NCBI GenBank assembly: GCA_022497145.1
Contig: MU385860.1
Location: forward strand, 620,001 to 684,000
Direction: 5' to 3'
Origin: Rostrohypoxylon terebratum
Lineage: Eukaryota > Ascomycota > Sordariomycetes > Xylariales > Hypoxylaceae
DNA: 64,000 nt
Made by a program: the position numbers and the translations under genes. The notes under the pieces are model-generated. The model had not been told where the DNA came from. It saw only the letters and a program-made list of their open reading frames with translations, and ran no database searches. Below are positions 45,248 through 56,422 of this stretch, piece after piece. The first letter of the stretch is position 1, and every line of letters starts with the position of its first letter.

Positions 45248-46627
45248 ATGGCGGGTCCCGAGATTTCCAAGAGACCAAAATTGTCTCTCCAAACAAAATC
45301 ATCTCCTGGACCAAGCACTAGATCGAGGGCCTTGCCAAATGTTAACCCCAGGTCACCGACATCTTTCAATACACTCTCAAATAAATATGTCACTGCCATT
45401 GAAAGATCGACACCGACCCAGTCGACTCCTATAACGGCTATCAATCTTCTCCAGCCTCTAAAGCTTAAAACCGATCCGGACTCTCTGAAGGCTCGCCAAT
45501 CGAGAGTAGAGACGCCATTTACTACAGCATTACCGGATACCCCCTTATCTGCCAACCCTATCTCACCAGCCCAGCAGATGGACATAATATTTCCCAGTAC
45601 TATGACGGCAACTCCTCCTATGTCTGCCGGGCCAGTTGAGTCGTCCGAACCCAGCAAGTTTACGTTCGCCAATACCGACTCGAGAAAACAGGTATACTCA
45701 TACTCTCCTACCCAAAGCCGGCGCCGAGTAATTTACGCACCTTACGGCACACAAGCGAAGGCGCCATATACTCGCGACAAGTCACTTCATAGCATATTGC
45801 GAAATTCGCCATTGCCACCTCAAAGCGCTAGATCACCTCTGACACCGACAAGGCAGTCGCGTCGACTACAAGAGAGGGCGAATAGACATGTGGGCTATGT
45901 ATCTCCGCTGACACAGACTATTACAACCGAAAGGTATATTAAATCTCACGTCGATCTGCTTTCGGACGATGCATCTCCATATACACCCTCGCCAGTTGCG
46001 GAGGACTCGGACATGATACTTGACATGGCAATGACATACACGGGAGATGAGACGCGCAATGGGGGAGAAACACCAGGGCCGTTTGAAGAGATGCGAAGGC
46101 GTATGAACGGGTTGGGTACGGACTCGCCTATCCTCTCGCCTAGCGGTCGTGGGGTACATAAGCGTAAGAGAAAGGAGAAGAGGCGAAAGTGGGTTTGGAC
46201 GATAGGCCAAGACGAGGATGAACACGAGAGCGGCGCGGTCGCTGCCCTCAAAGCTGCCGCGGAATCTTCTGTCCCTAGAAGCCTAGCACCTACGTCTATT
46301 CCTATACTCCGCATACCTGTTCCTGCGCCAGCAAAGGCGGCCACACTGGAACCCGTGACGGCAGTTCAAATCAGCGTCGAGCCTATTGGGTCTATTGGGT
46401 CGGAATCAAACACGATGGCAGATCACATGGATGTCGAGATGTCCGATACGGACAACAAGCTCTCGAGTGGGGCTACGATACCACACAGCGTCGATCTGGA
46501 TATGAAGACTCCGACTGTGCCGGCACTAAATACCGGGGTCGTTAACATGGAACGGCTTGGATCTACGGATCCCGAGACGGGCGCTAGACGGGATACGCCA
46601 ATTCCGCCGGACCTAGTGAGCACCTAA
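45248..46627 (+). CDS. Disordered protein of unknown function (459 aa)
   Basis: A single-exon frame starting MAGPEISKRPKLSL encodes 459 residues; an in-frame ATG ten codons upstream (45218) is a less likely start. The sequence is mostly polar and disordered, with many SP/TP dipeptides that suit CDK or MAP-kinase phosphorylation. A basic, nuclear-signal-like stretch (HKRKRKEKRRKWVW, about residues 305-318) is followed by TIGQDEDEHESGAVAALKAAAE. The best-looking conserved block is the region around DLLSDDASPYTPSP, MAMTYTGDETRNGGETPGPF and EEMRRRMNGLG. I believe this block recurs in other Pezizomycotina, but I know no function. Nuclear localisation is inferred from the basic cluster only. Confidence 0.75.
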   Translation: MAGPEISKRPKLSLQTKSSPGPSTRSRALPNVNPRSPTSFNTLSNKYVTAIERSTPTQSTPITAINLLQPLKLKTDPDSLKARQSRVETPFTTALPDTPLSANPISPAQQMDIIFPSTMTATPPMSAGPVESSEPSKFTFANTDSRKQVYSYSPTQSRRRVIYAPYGTQAKAPYTRDKSLHSILRNSPLPPQSARSPLTPTRQSRRLQERANRHVGYVSPLTQTITTERYIKSHVDLLSDDASPYTPSPVAEDSDMILDMAMTYTGDETRNGGETPGPFEEMRRRMNGLGTDSPILSPSGRGVHKRKRKEKRRKWVWTIGQDEDEHESGAVAALKAAAESSVPRSLAPTSIPILRIPVPAPAKAATLEPVTAVQISVEPIGSIGSESNTMADHMDVEMSDTDNKLSSGATIPHSVDLDMKTPTVPALNTGVVNMERLGSTDPETGARRDTPIPPDLVST

Positions 46628-48295
46628 CAACCGTTATATCCATACAACCGCGTTATGGTGGACAGGTGGTTACATTGTGGATAGTGGATAGTGAGGCGGC
46701 TCATCAGGGAATGAAGCCCAGGATTGGGGAAAATGGAAAATAGCAGGAACTTATACGCATACCGCAAGGGACACGGTTGCATTGAACGGCATTTCTGGCT
46801 TTAGCATAGGCGTTATTCGATACCTGGCATCGCAAGTTTTTCGTGCTTTGGTTGGTTACATGGATGTGAGCGGATAGGTACACGAGGATACGACGGGCAT
46901 GAAAATGAATCCAAACCAATACAGGTGTACAATCACTTGATCCGAGACGGGGGCGTGCATGCATGTGGTCGTTGGAGATTTATTGATGATATTGCTGAGT
47001 AGAAGTGTTTCAGGGTCACCGACCAATCGTCGAGTTGCGAAATATGGAGGAGGGTAAGGAATGTGCTATTGTAACAGATTTCTTGGATGGATTGTCATGT
47101 CATAAATCAAGCTGCTAACCTAAGGCCCGGTTTATCGGCACAAAGGTGAATTTCTGGGTGCTTATCGGCTTATGACGCAAGTTTTCGATCCTTGTCGATG
47201 ATCCCGTCTGTGCTTCTCCCCGCCAGCCCACTGTTACAACGAGTGTTTGCTCGCTAATCTGTCAACTAGTAGGTTAATTTGTTGTGGAGGGCTGAGGAAA
47301 AGTAGACGCAATATTTCAGACCACCAAAGGTTCGTTCGTGTTGTTACGTATATGCGTATGTGTCGGAAACCAACAAATTGAGTCTTGCAAACTGCAACTA
47401 AGACGGCTAAAGTTGCCACTCTTTCAGAAGTCCATTTCGGTACTAGTAGAATAATATTAGGTGACACAAGCGTTGAAGTTCGCAGCAGCGATGAGCTAGC
47501 TGTCTCGGTCCGGTGGTTCAGCACTCCCTGACTTTGTGATACGCAGCAATATTGGAAGTCGGTGCTAGCTTCCAGGAAATCATATGCGATAATACGGACG
47601 GGCTAGATTCGGGTGGGTATATGCTAATCCCTCAGAAGGGCGTCAGAAAAAGTGCCCTATGTACTAATAGTACTGTATAAATCCCGGTTTTTGATTGGTC
47701 AATTAGGACAGTGTATCACAGTACTATTAATACATGGTGCACTTTTTCTGACGCCCTTCTGTCCCTGTCATCCAATCAATTGGGAGAAAACAAGGAAGCC
47801 AAGATGCCGACTTACAGGATACAAACGGGAAGTACCCCAGCTTTTGAAAGAATCTAGGGATCCACCTACGTCATACACTTTTCATCGCGTTACGATTCAT
47901 CTGAAGATCGAGTCTAACAGTATGATGTAAACTCTCACGTTCTTAGCTGTAAGTCAATCACTCAATCCAAGGCCAAGGCCATGGTAGTACAACATTATTA
48001 GCTCAGGGTAGGCTGAGGTAGCTAGCTACCAACTATGTAATCAATTGAACCAATTAATATCTTTCAGCTCCGTTTCTTCTGTCGTACGGTTTCTCATTCT
48101 CTCTTCACTTCCTCACCCCGATCCCATAAGTTGTAAGACACTTGTGAAGTTTCTTTCGTAGCTATTTTCTCTTGGTAGCTCAGGGTATAGGGGCCGAGGA
48201 AATCACCTAATCACCTCACTTCTTTAGGAGAATTGACCTATGCCTGTTTTTAATCTCCTAGATTCCCTAACCCCAGTAAAGTAAGACATTACACT
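46628..48295. other. 1.7 kb intergenic region carrying a MITE-like element
   Basis: Apart from the inverted-repeat element at 47633-47761, no gene or RNA could be supported. The part after 48060 is pyrimidine-rich and is probably the leader of the C2-domain gene. Confidence 0.5.
47633..47761. mobile_element. MITE-like element with 44-bp terminal inverted repeats
   Basis: The left arm (47633-47676) and right arm (47718-47761) are inverted copies: the outer 22 bp, starting CAGAAGGGCGTCAG, are identical, and 3 mismatches occur in the next 22 bp. The whole unit is 129 bp with about 41 bp between the arms and no coding capacity. It is flanked by a direct TCCCT duplication (47628-47632 and 47762-47766), as left by transposition. 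This makes it a miniature inverted-repeat element mobilised in trans. The superfamily is not clear: a 5-bp duplication does not fit the usual Tc1/mariner (TA) or hAT (8 bp) rule. Confidence 0.8.
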
Positions 48296-51200
48296 ATGGC
48301 TTCTGAGCAGAACCATCATTTCCCCGGTGGTCACTATTCGGGCCTGAACCGAGTTCCCAACATCAAAGAATTCGTCGCCGCTCTCGATAGGGATAAGAAA
48401 GAACGAGATGCCAAGATTGATTCCCAACGAAAGACAAACGGGAAAAATGGAGACGTCAAAGACCATAAGAATAAGGTTGACCAGTATAAGGGTGGTAGAG
48501 TTGTCACGGATCCCGTTACGGGGAATGAGATCACAATTGACGATGTAAATACCGATTTTATGAAGGCGGCGCAGGACCCTACTGTAAGTCTCCTAAGCTG
48601 TTTTTATAAGAGAGAATAAATCCCTAACCAAATATGGCCAGCTGTCCGTGCCGAACGCGAATCTGGGCAAAGATACAACGGTGAAGACAGAACCGACACA
48701 ATCAGGGGAAGAGTATAGGGAAGCTCAAGATGTGACAGCACCGCCAGATCCGATAGCTACGGGGGCCACTTCTGATGTGCCGATTCATGGCGAGAAGACG
48801 AATATCCTCTTTCATCCGACCCCATCCGTCAGCTATGAGCCTATGTACGCTGCTATTGAGCAGCGAGGCACAGTACTGTGTGCTGGCGTATTCTTCGCAA
48901 TCGTTTTTATGGGGAAATTCTTTGGGGGTAGATTGCTAGGATTGATTCCCTTGGCTATATGTGTCTCTTCTGGCGTTTTCTTGTGGATGAAGGACTTGGT
49001 CAGACGAGGCCGTGACATCGAGTGGTCCAGCGAACAGAAACGTGGTGAAACAGCCGTGGCCAACTTAATTCCCGAATCTGTCGAATGGATGAACACTCTG
49101 CTCGGAATTATTTGGGGCCTCATTAACCCAGACATGTTCTCTGCTGTTGCCGATACTCTCGAGGTATGTCTCGGGATCATTCCCCGCGATCTCATACTAA
49201 CAAATCCAGGACGTCATGCAAGCATCGGTTCCAGGAATCATCGAAAATGTCAAAGTCGCTGATATCAATCAAGGCAACAACCCTCTTCGAATCCTAAGTC
49301 TCCGGGCGCTTCCTGATCACCACATGAAAGAGGTGAAAGATGAGATGCACAAGGAGAACCAAAAGACCAAGGATCCGCAAGAGCTCGCTGCTGACGAAGA
49401 GGGAGGTGACTACTACAACTTAGAAGCATCTTTTGCATATCATGCGAGGCCCGCATCCGAAACCGCGCTGGGCAAAGCGCAAAATATGGGCATGCAATTG
49501 GTTTTCTACCTCGGTGTCAGGGGGTTATTTGGAATTCCTTTGCCCATTTGTAAGTCCCTCGACATGTCACGCCAGATATAGTCGCTAATCACGTATAGGG
49601 GTCGAATTGATTGGCTTGGTGGGAACCGTGCGTCTCAGACTCCAAATGACACCAGAACCACCATTCATGAAGGCAGTTACTGTTACACTTATGGGAATCC
49701 CCAAGGTAGAAGCTGGGTGTACGCCAATGATTGAGCGTGGAGTTAATATCCTTAACTTACCGGTGATTTCCAACTTCGTCAACTGGGCCATCAAGACAGC
49801 TGCTGGCATGTATGTTGCGCCGAAATCACTTACACTCGATCTCGGCAAGATGTTGAGCGGAGATGACATCCAAAAGGAAACCAGCGCTCTTGGTATCCTC
49901 TTCATCCGTATCCATAAAGCTACTGGGCTGTCGAAGCAAGATCGTAGAGGATCTGAAGGCGGCGGCTCCGATCCTTACATCACAGTCAGCTTCTCCAAAT
50001 TCGGCAAGCCGATGTATTGTACTCGTGTCATTCAGGATGACCTAAACCCTGTTTTCGAAGAGACATGTGCTCTTTCCGTCACCGCCGAACTCATCAAGGC
50101 AGATGAGCAATTATCCATGGAATTATGGGATAGCGACCGGTCTAGCGCCGATGACGTCGTCGGCAAGGTAGAACTTTCCTTAAGAAAGCTCATCCAACAC
50201 CCTGGCAAGATGTACCAACAAGTATCCAAGCTTCGCGGCGTGAAGGCTGAAAGTACCATGCCCGGTGAACTTCACTGGGAAGTCGGCTACTTTGGAAAGA
50301 CCCAATTCCGAGCTGCTCTCAGGACGGATGGTAAGGACCTCAGCTTACCGAAGGAGATTCGGGATCATGAGAAGTTGCAAGATGAAAAGGGTGCTATCCA
50401 AAATGATGAGGAAGATGCTGTTGTCCATACACCTCCAGATCCGCTGTGGCCTTCTGGAATTCTTAGTATCGTCGTTCACCAAATCGTTAACCTTGAGCTA
50501 GCCAATGTCAAGGGCTCTGAGGGCGGAAAACGCACGGGAGGAAAAGAGTATGAGCCTGCTCGCGACGCTGGGGAGATCAAGGAGGAGTCGAGCAAGAGGT
50601 TGCCAAGCGCCTACTGTACTATGCTGCTCAATGATGAACTGGTAGGTTTCTAGCAGCATCCTTTATATCACTGTGTTAACAAATTATTACAGGTATACAA
50701 GACTCGAACTAAGGTTGTCTCTTCTAAACCTATCTTCAACGCTGGTACCGAGCGCTTTGTTCGAGATTGGAGATCGGCTATCGTCACTATTACGGTCCGC
50801 GACTCGCGTAACAGGCAGCACGACCCGATCATTGGCGTTGTCCCTTTGAAGCTCTCAGAGCTCATGCAAACCAGCAGCCAGGTAAGTCGGACAAATCTGT
50901 CCTTGAACTTGAATGAATGCTGATTTTGAATGGCTAGGTCACGCGGTGGTATCCCCTAGACGGTGGAATTGGCTTCGGTCGCATTCGCATCTCGTTGCTG
51001 TTCCGATCTGTCGAATTGAAGCTACCACCACCTCAACTTGGTTGGGATGTCGGGACATTCGAATTTACATCCGACAAAATAACCTCGACTTTCGCTGGTT
51101 CGGGTAAGGGTCACGTCAAAATTCGTCTGAGAACAGGAGGTAGCTCTGCGGCAATCAAACGCGAATACTGCAAGGTCGAAGGCGATGGTTTGGAATGGTC

Positions 51201-52206
51201 CATCAAAGATATTACCGATAACCAAAGTCTACGTCTGCCTGTTAGATACCGCTACCGCTCCCCTGTATTCTTCGAGTTCCACTTGCCCGGCAAGCGTCAT
51301 CACGAGCACTTTGCGGCAATATGGTTGCAAGAACTAATTGACGGCGAGGATAAGTCGTTTGATATTCCCGTGTGGAAATGCGACAACGCGATGCGTTTAT
51401 CCCAGAACTTCATCACCGAGGACAATTTCAACACGATACCCGATATTAAAATCGAAGAGGTAGGACGTCTTCGCTTCAGAGGCAGATTCAAGGCTGGCAC
51501 AGACAGAGACCACCTTCGTTTCGTGAGCGATAATGACTCGCGCGAGACAATCGAGACGTGGGAGGCTTGCTTCGCGGAAGGAGTCCGACAGGAAGAGGTC
51601 TTGAAATCGATACCCGCTACCATCCAGAAGTTGCACGATGATTCGCTCACAGGAGGACGAGACGTGCTCGCTACTGCACCCGAAGAGGAGCGTAGGAAAT
51701 GGCTATCAAAAGATGGAACAGATTGGACCGGCGCTTTCGGTCAAGACCCGGCAGACCTAATGACGGGCCACGATAGTCGCGAAGAACCTGAATATGAACA
51801 AGATTCCGACTCAGGGCGTACAGACAGCCCTGCCAGCAAACCTCGTTCCACATCCTCCCAGTACTCTGACGACCTCGGCGTTAACGACGCCACGTCTGAC
51901 GCCGCAGGGAGTTCGGACTATCCACGTCCAAGTACCAGTACAAATGGTGACGACCTAACGCAGGCCACAACGAACTCTGGTGAGAGTAAGAAAAGCAAAA
52001 GGAGTGACAGCATAAACCCGATCAAACAGTACAAGGACTACAAGGAAAGGAGCCGGGACTTGCATCGCCAGCACCGCGGGCTCATGCAGTGGCGCCCTCT
52101 ACGCAACGCGCAGTTCGCCAAGGACGAGGCGAAGTTTGCGATTAGAAGGGTTAGCCATATGGGCGCTTTGAGTGGGCGGCAGCCGGATGTCGAGACGGAG
52201 GTTTAA
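48296..52206 (+). CDS. mug190: MUG190-like SMP/C2-domain membrane tether
   Basis: Six exons (48296-48583, 48642-49163, 49210-49549, 49599-50641, 50693-50881 and 50938-52206), with introns of 46-58 nt, encode 1216 residues. After a polar N-terminus, two hydrophobic segments (about 170-210, GTVLCAGVFFAIVFMGKFF and LLGLIPLAICVSSGVFLW) form a membrane hairpin. An SMP lipid-transfer-like domain follows (about 235-500, from ESVEWMNTLLGIIW to ISNFVNWAIKTAAGMY). A first C2 domain starts near 535 (LFIRIHKATGLS, with DPYITV and WDSD calcium-site loops); a second, interrupted by a charged insert, starts near 720. The C-terminus is disordered and basic. The layout matches the Schizosaccharomyces mug190 family and tricalbins, which tether ER to plasma membrane. 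Function here is inferred. Confidence 0.9.
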
Positions 52207-53150
52207 TGGATGTGAAAATGATTTGTTCGAGGATGAGTGATAGGTGGGATTTCTTCTGTCACACGATGTACTACAGTATGAAGACATGAGACACAGATGG
52301 GATTGGAATATAGGCCTGTGGCGGCTATTAGGCTTGTGCTAATATTGTATTGTATAGGCACTCAACGAGGCATGGGATGTGTTAGTATGAGTTATGAGAT
52401 CAAAGTTATAGTAATTTTATTGCATCTTTAATTTGAGACTAATACGTCAATCACCTCTTCTCTGATGTCTCTCTAGGCACTCTACAGCCGTCGAGGGCAG
52501 AGTGATCCGGCTAGTAAGTGTATATGTAATACAGTACTGCATCCAAGAGAGAGTGTAGTAGAATGTAGGCCAACAAAATAAACCATGCACCTTTAGAGTA
52601 AAGAAGGGCACAGTGAATAGGAAACGTGGTCCTGGGGTTCGTTCTTCCTTGACGCAAAATTGAGATAAGCCATGGGGATCAGGGCAGAATATCTCAGAGT
52701 GTATGTAAGGTGTTCTTCATGTATGAAGAGGGATTTATGTAGGGATCATAGTGCCACGGAGAGGGGAGAAGAGATACCTCTTCGTTGATTGGAATTGCTT
52801 TTTTTTCATTCAGTACCTATAATATAGGTAATCCTGTCGTGGGCACCGTCTCTCGCGGTAGGCCCGGTATATACTTCCTTTCTTCATGTACATACCCCTC
52901 TGTACCCTTTTATACGCCTGGAGTTTCCGTATGATACACGTCTTGGTACAAATGGCGCAACGATTCGAGCGCGAAGATGTGGTGTTCGTTTCATTTCGTT
53001 CCAGTAATTCGTCGTCGCTCGTATCCCATCCCCATCTCATGCACCCTTACCCTCTATAGTTTACCTATATTTTTTTCCTCCTAGTCTTTCGTCTTCGGCC
53101 GGGGTAAATGAGATCGAGATCCGGTAGCCCGGGACCTATTCTTGCTTCTC
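52207..53150. other. Convergent intergenic region, nothing recognised
   Basis: About 0.94 kb between two facing genes. No RNA gene, repeat or frame could be supported. Confidence 0.45.
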
Positions 53151-54092
53151 TTACTGGTTAGCCAACTTGATAGCCTCGGCCTCTTGTCGGGCCATTGCCA
53201 GCATGCGGTCCTCTTCCTTTCGATCTTCGAGATATTTCTTCATGATCGCGCGGTCCGCGGCAGCCCTCTGGCGCCGGCGCTCGATGGCCGCCAGCTCCGC
53301 CTGTTCATCGGGCGTCGGCTCGACCTTCGTAGCGCCAGTCTTGGCCATGAACTCGTCGAGGATGACGTCCGAGCGCACGTCCTTCATGTCGATCGTGACC
53401 ACGCGCTCGCCCTCCTCCGGCGGCGGCGCCGGGCACTCGTTCTCTGTGCTCGAGTGCGGCTGCTGCGCGAGGGGGAGGGAATTCATCTTGCTCATCAGTG
53501 CGGATGGCTTGTTGGCGTCGAGCGCGGCTTGCCGGAAGTAAATCGACATCTTGGCCGGCGCGCTTTGATCTTCTGTTCGGTTCACCAGCATCGGGACGGC
53601 GGGGTTCCAGAATTTTAGGCGGGGTAGACAGTCCTTCCAGAATCTCCTGCTCGGAGGCGTGGTTAGTCAATTGGATATATGGCGATTTGGGGTTCGTGTA
53701 TGAGTCGCTTTGAGGAGCGAGACCGACGATAGGAGTATTTGTAGGAATGGGAGGGTGAACAGTTCCGCATACCTAGGTCCCAAATGTCCATTATTCCATT
53801 TTTTGGCGAAGTCCATATGTATCCGCGTGATCTCGGGCGGGAGTATCGCTGCTCCTGGACCATGCCGTATTGCCAGCATCTATTAAGCCATTGCCTCCGT
53901 CAGAATGTACGTCCGATCGCAATCGATTGTCAAATTTACCTTCTAGATTAGTATGTTAGCGACGACTTCCAGACTTCATATTTGCCATTCAGTAACGAGA
54001 AGATATTCTCCATTCTAGCGAGAGAAAAAGTAAATTGACGGTAGACAACTTACTTCTTGCAATATGTGCATACGCTTCCCTGGGTTCACCAT
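53151..54092 (-). CDS. mrp49: Mitochondrial large-subunit ribosomal protein MRP49 (mL61)
   Basis: Best model: exons 54092-54054, a 3-nt micro-exon 53942-53940 (AAG), 53879-53773 and 53646-53151, giving 214 residues (213 if the micro-exon is skipped). The N-terminus MVNPGKRMHILQE continues as MLAIRHGPGAAILPPEITRIH and DFAKKWNNGHLGPR, then RFWKDCLPRLKFWNPAVP. This is the L51/S25/CI-B8 thioredoxin-like fold of MRP49. The last 60 residues form a long charged helix (ERRRQRAAADRAIMKKYLEDRK) beyond the core domain. Without the micro-exon the first intron would be 174 nt. With it, two introns of 111 and 60 nt result, each with canonical ends and branch-like sites. Confidence 0.87.
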
Positions 54093-54801
54093 CTTGACAA
54101 CCCTCCTGCGAGCTTGCTTGGCTCGCTATCAAGTTTTTCAATCTGGCTGGCGCGAGGTCGAAGAGGTAAAAAAAAGTAGCTGCTCTGATACTTCAAGCGA
54201 TCGTCTGTGCATTGAAATTTCGGGGACCCCTGCTTAGCGCCGGCTCTCAAGATGTTCCGATACGCTTTGCGGGATTACCTCTACAACGAAATTTGCATTA
54301 CGTAATCATGATTGATTCAACTGCACTTTTTTTGCGATAATAGGGGTAACCCTTCAAATGTTCTTGAAATGCTCCGAATCAGTAGGCCCGCTTTCTCTTG
54401 AGCTTAATGAAGTGTTCTCGGTCCAAGAAGTAGAGCATCGCTTCAACTACAGCATGACGAACATGAGACGACACCAAACCCTGGAGATAACTTCAAACTA
54501 GGCAAATCGCCATGAAACGAGTTCACCCAAGTTTCCTCAAAGAGAGGAGTGCCACGTCGCTAGGAAAACTTATTCTTCGCCTCATCAGTACGGCACATCC
54601 TGGTAACTCCTTTGTGTGGTGATGTGTTCGTTTCAACCCAAGCCCTTCGCAGCATGGGTCTGATGAACCGGTCCAAATGTATCCTACGCGTATAAAAGGT
54701 AGAAGGTTACCCTGCCTGTGAGTACGAAACTCTCATCACACGACATTGATCTCCCAAGCTTTAGGAGTCATCAGATAACATATCAGATTCGAATCTACAT
54801 C
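54093..54801. other. Divergent intergenic region between MRP49 and the deaminase gene
   Basis: About 0.7 kb with no gene supported. A TATA-like box lies near its right end. Confidence 0.45.
54691..54698 (+). promoter_or_regulatory. TATA-like box upstream of the deaminase gene
   Basis: TATAAAAG lies 111 bp before the first ATG of the deaminase reading frame, at a plausible distance for a core promoter. Sequence match only. Confidence 0.4.
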
Positions 54802-56324
54802 ATGTCATTCCAAAACGACATTCCAAATGTAAAATCCAATACCATTGAGGATATATTCGCGTGTGCTCAGCTAGATCCTGTAGATTTTTACTCCAAAGTC
54901 CTTGCTCTCTGTCATATAAACTTGCAATAGGAAAAAATGCTGAACCTAACTCTGAAGAAAAATTCTTCCAAATTGAAGCCTATCAGTATCAACAAAATTA
55001 TAGAACGTGCAAAGGATGGCGAAGACCTGAACAAGCTTGGGAAGAATCTTCTTGACTCCTTCGCCCTGATTTTCGCCCAACCTGGGCCCGAGGGAGTCAT
55101 TGCAACCGTTATGGAGAAGAGAGAACCAAACACCTACGTCCTTCACATAGCAAAAAATAACGGTGACTGCGCCGCCTTATCCGAGCTTGCTATTAGTATC
55201 CAAGTGTGGTTCGGAATGAGAGGATCTTACCCTGTAACCAGACTGAATCTTCGATCTCATATTGATGATCCAACTTTCGAGAATAGCTGCTGGCAGCAAA
55301 TTCTCCACGCCTGTTATCCAAACATTAGGAAAACCATATATGAGGTATGCTTTGCAAAATTACGAAATATGAAAGATGCGAGAAATTATCACTTCGCGCC
55401 TGTCCGAGAAGTAATCTATGATATTACATCTACTAACGACTGTTATAACGAGATGCGCCTTGCAGCTCATGGCTTGATTTCTGCTCTAGACAATATTTAC
55501 CAACTGAACGAATTCTATCTAGGCTGGAAAGACAGAAGACGTGTCCATCGGCTTGGAGAGATACAATGCGAGAAAATACGCTGGGCTCATGAACTCATAA
55601 GCAGGTGTTACGAACTATTGGAACGCTACAAGGAGCCCATGGATCAATTGATCAAGTTATATAACAGAAAAGTTTCCTCAGATAAACCTCAGCGAAGCAA
55701 GATTCAGGTCCACGGATTATCATTGAAAAGGGTGAAAAGGTTAATCTATCATATGGCGCAATACCGTAGGGCATGGTATGATATGGTTCGCTTCAAGCTA
55801 GATCATAGCTCGGCTACTTTGGAGATAGACTTCATACCCCACGACACAGTGGGAGCAGCGTGCAAAGCGGACAACACCAACAAGGCTCAAGTATCACGGA
55901 AATCTGCTCGAAAACGTCACAGCTTCCAGGTAGATTGTCGAGGATATCCATACTCTTTACAGACCAAATCGCAAGGTAACTGGGAAACATCAAACCGAGC
56001 TTCTTCGTGCATTGCGAGATGCAGATACTAGAGTTCGTATTGGTGAACAATATGTCGACATTCTACAACTACATCGGTTGTAGTAAAGGCCCTTGCTGGC
56101 TCTGCTACCATGCCTTAACTGCAATGACTTCTGAATTCAAGAAAAGAGAGTCCCACCTAAAGCTGTACCCGACATGGCTGCCTCCGAACATCAGCAAGAA
56201 TGCGCGGGATAGAGAAAGGTTTGCTGAGATCCTTCGACTTTTAGATGGGCAAGTTACAAGGGGGCCAGCAAACATCAGGAATATCTGTAGCAAGAGAAGC
56301 CCCACAACGACAATGTTAGATTAG
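54802..56324 (+). pseudogene. OTT_1508-like nucleic-acid deaminase, apparently broken
   Basis: Three blocks look like one gene: 54802-54930, 54937-56031 and about 55980-56324. The last block holds a deaminase active site: VHCEMQIL (the HxE zinc/proton-shuttle motif) and, 30 residues later, YIGCSKGPCWLCY (the PCxxC zinc ligands). This pair is typical of the fungal/bacterial OTT_1508-like branch of the cytidine-deaminase fold. The middle block is the usual helical N-terminal region. Blocks one and two share a frame but are separated by a TAG at 54928. A weak 51-nt intron (GTAGAT..CAATAG) could remove it. Block three is in another frame, with a TAA at 55977, and I see no canonical intron that keeps both the upstream frame and the HxE motif. 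Decay is the simplest reading; an odd splice is the alternative. The substrate of these deaminases is unknown. Confidence 0.6.
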
Positions 56325-56422
56325 TAGGTCTAAACGTGTGGTGTTGGTGTATGTATGAACCTATCTAATAGCTAACGAAAAATGGTGGTCTGGCGGCTGT
56401 TCGTGCCAACTTAAGTAGTACT

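Noticed and set aside
54861..55055. Alternative frame covering the deaminase TAG stop
   Set aside because: It avoids the stop but yields an unrelated sequence and does not continue into the deaminase frame through a canonical intron.
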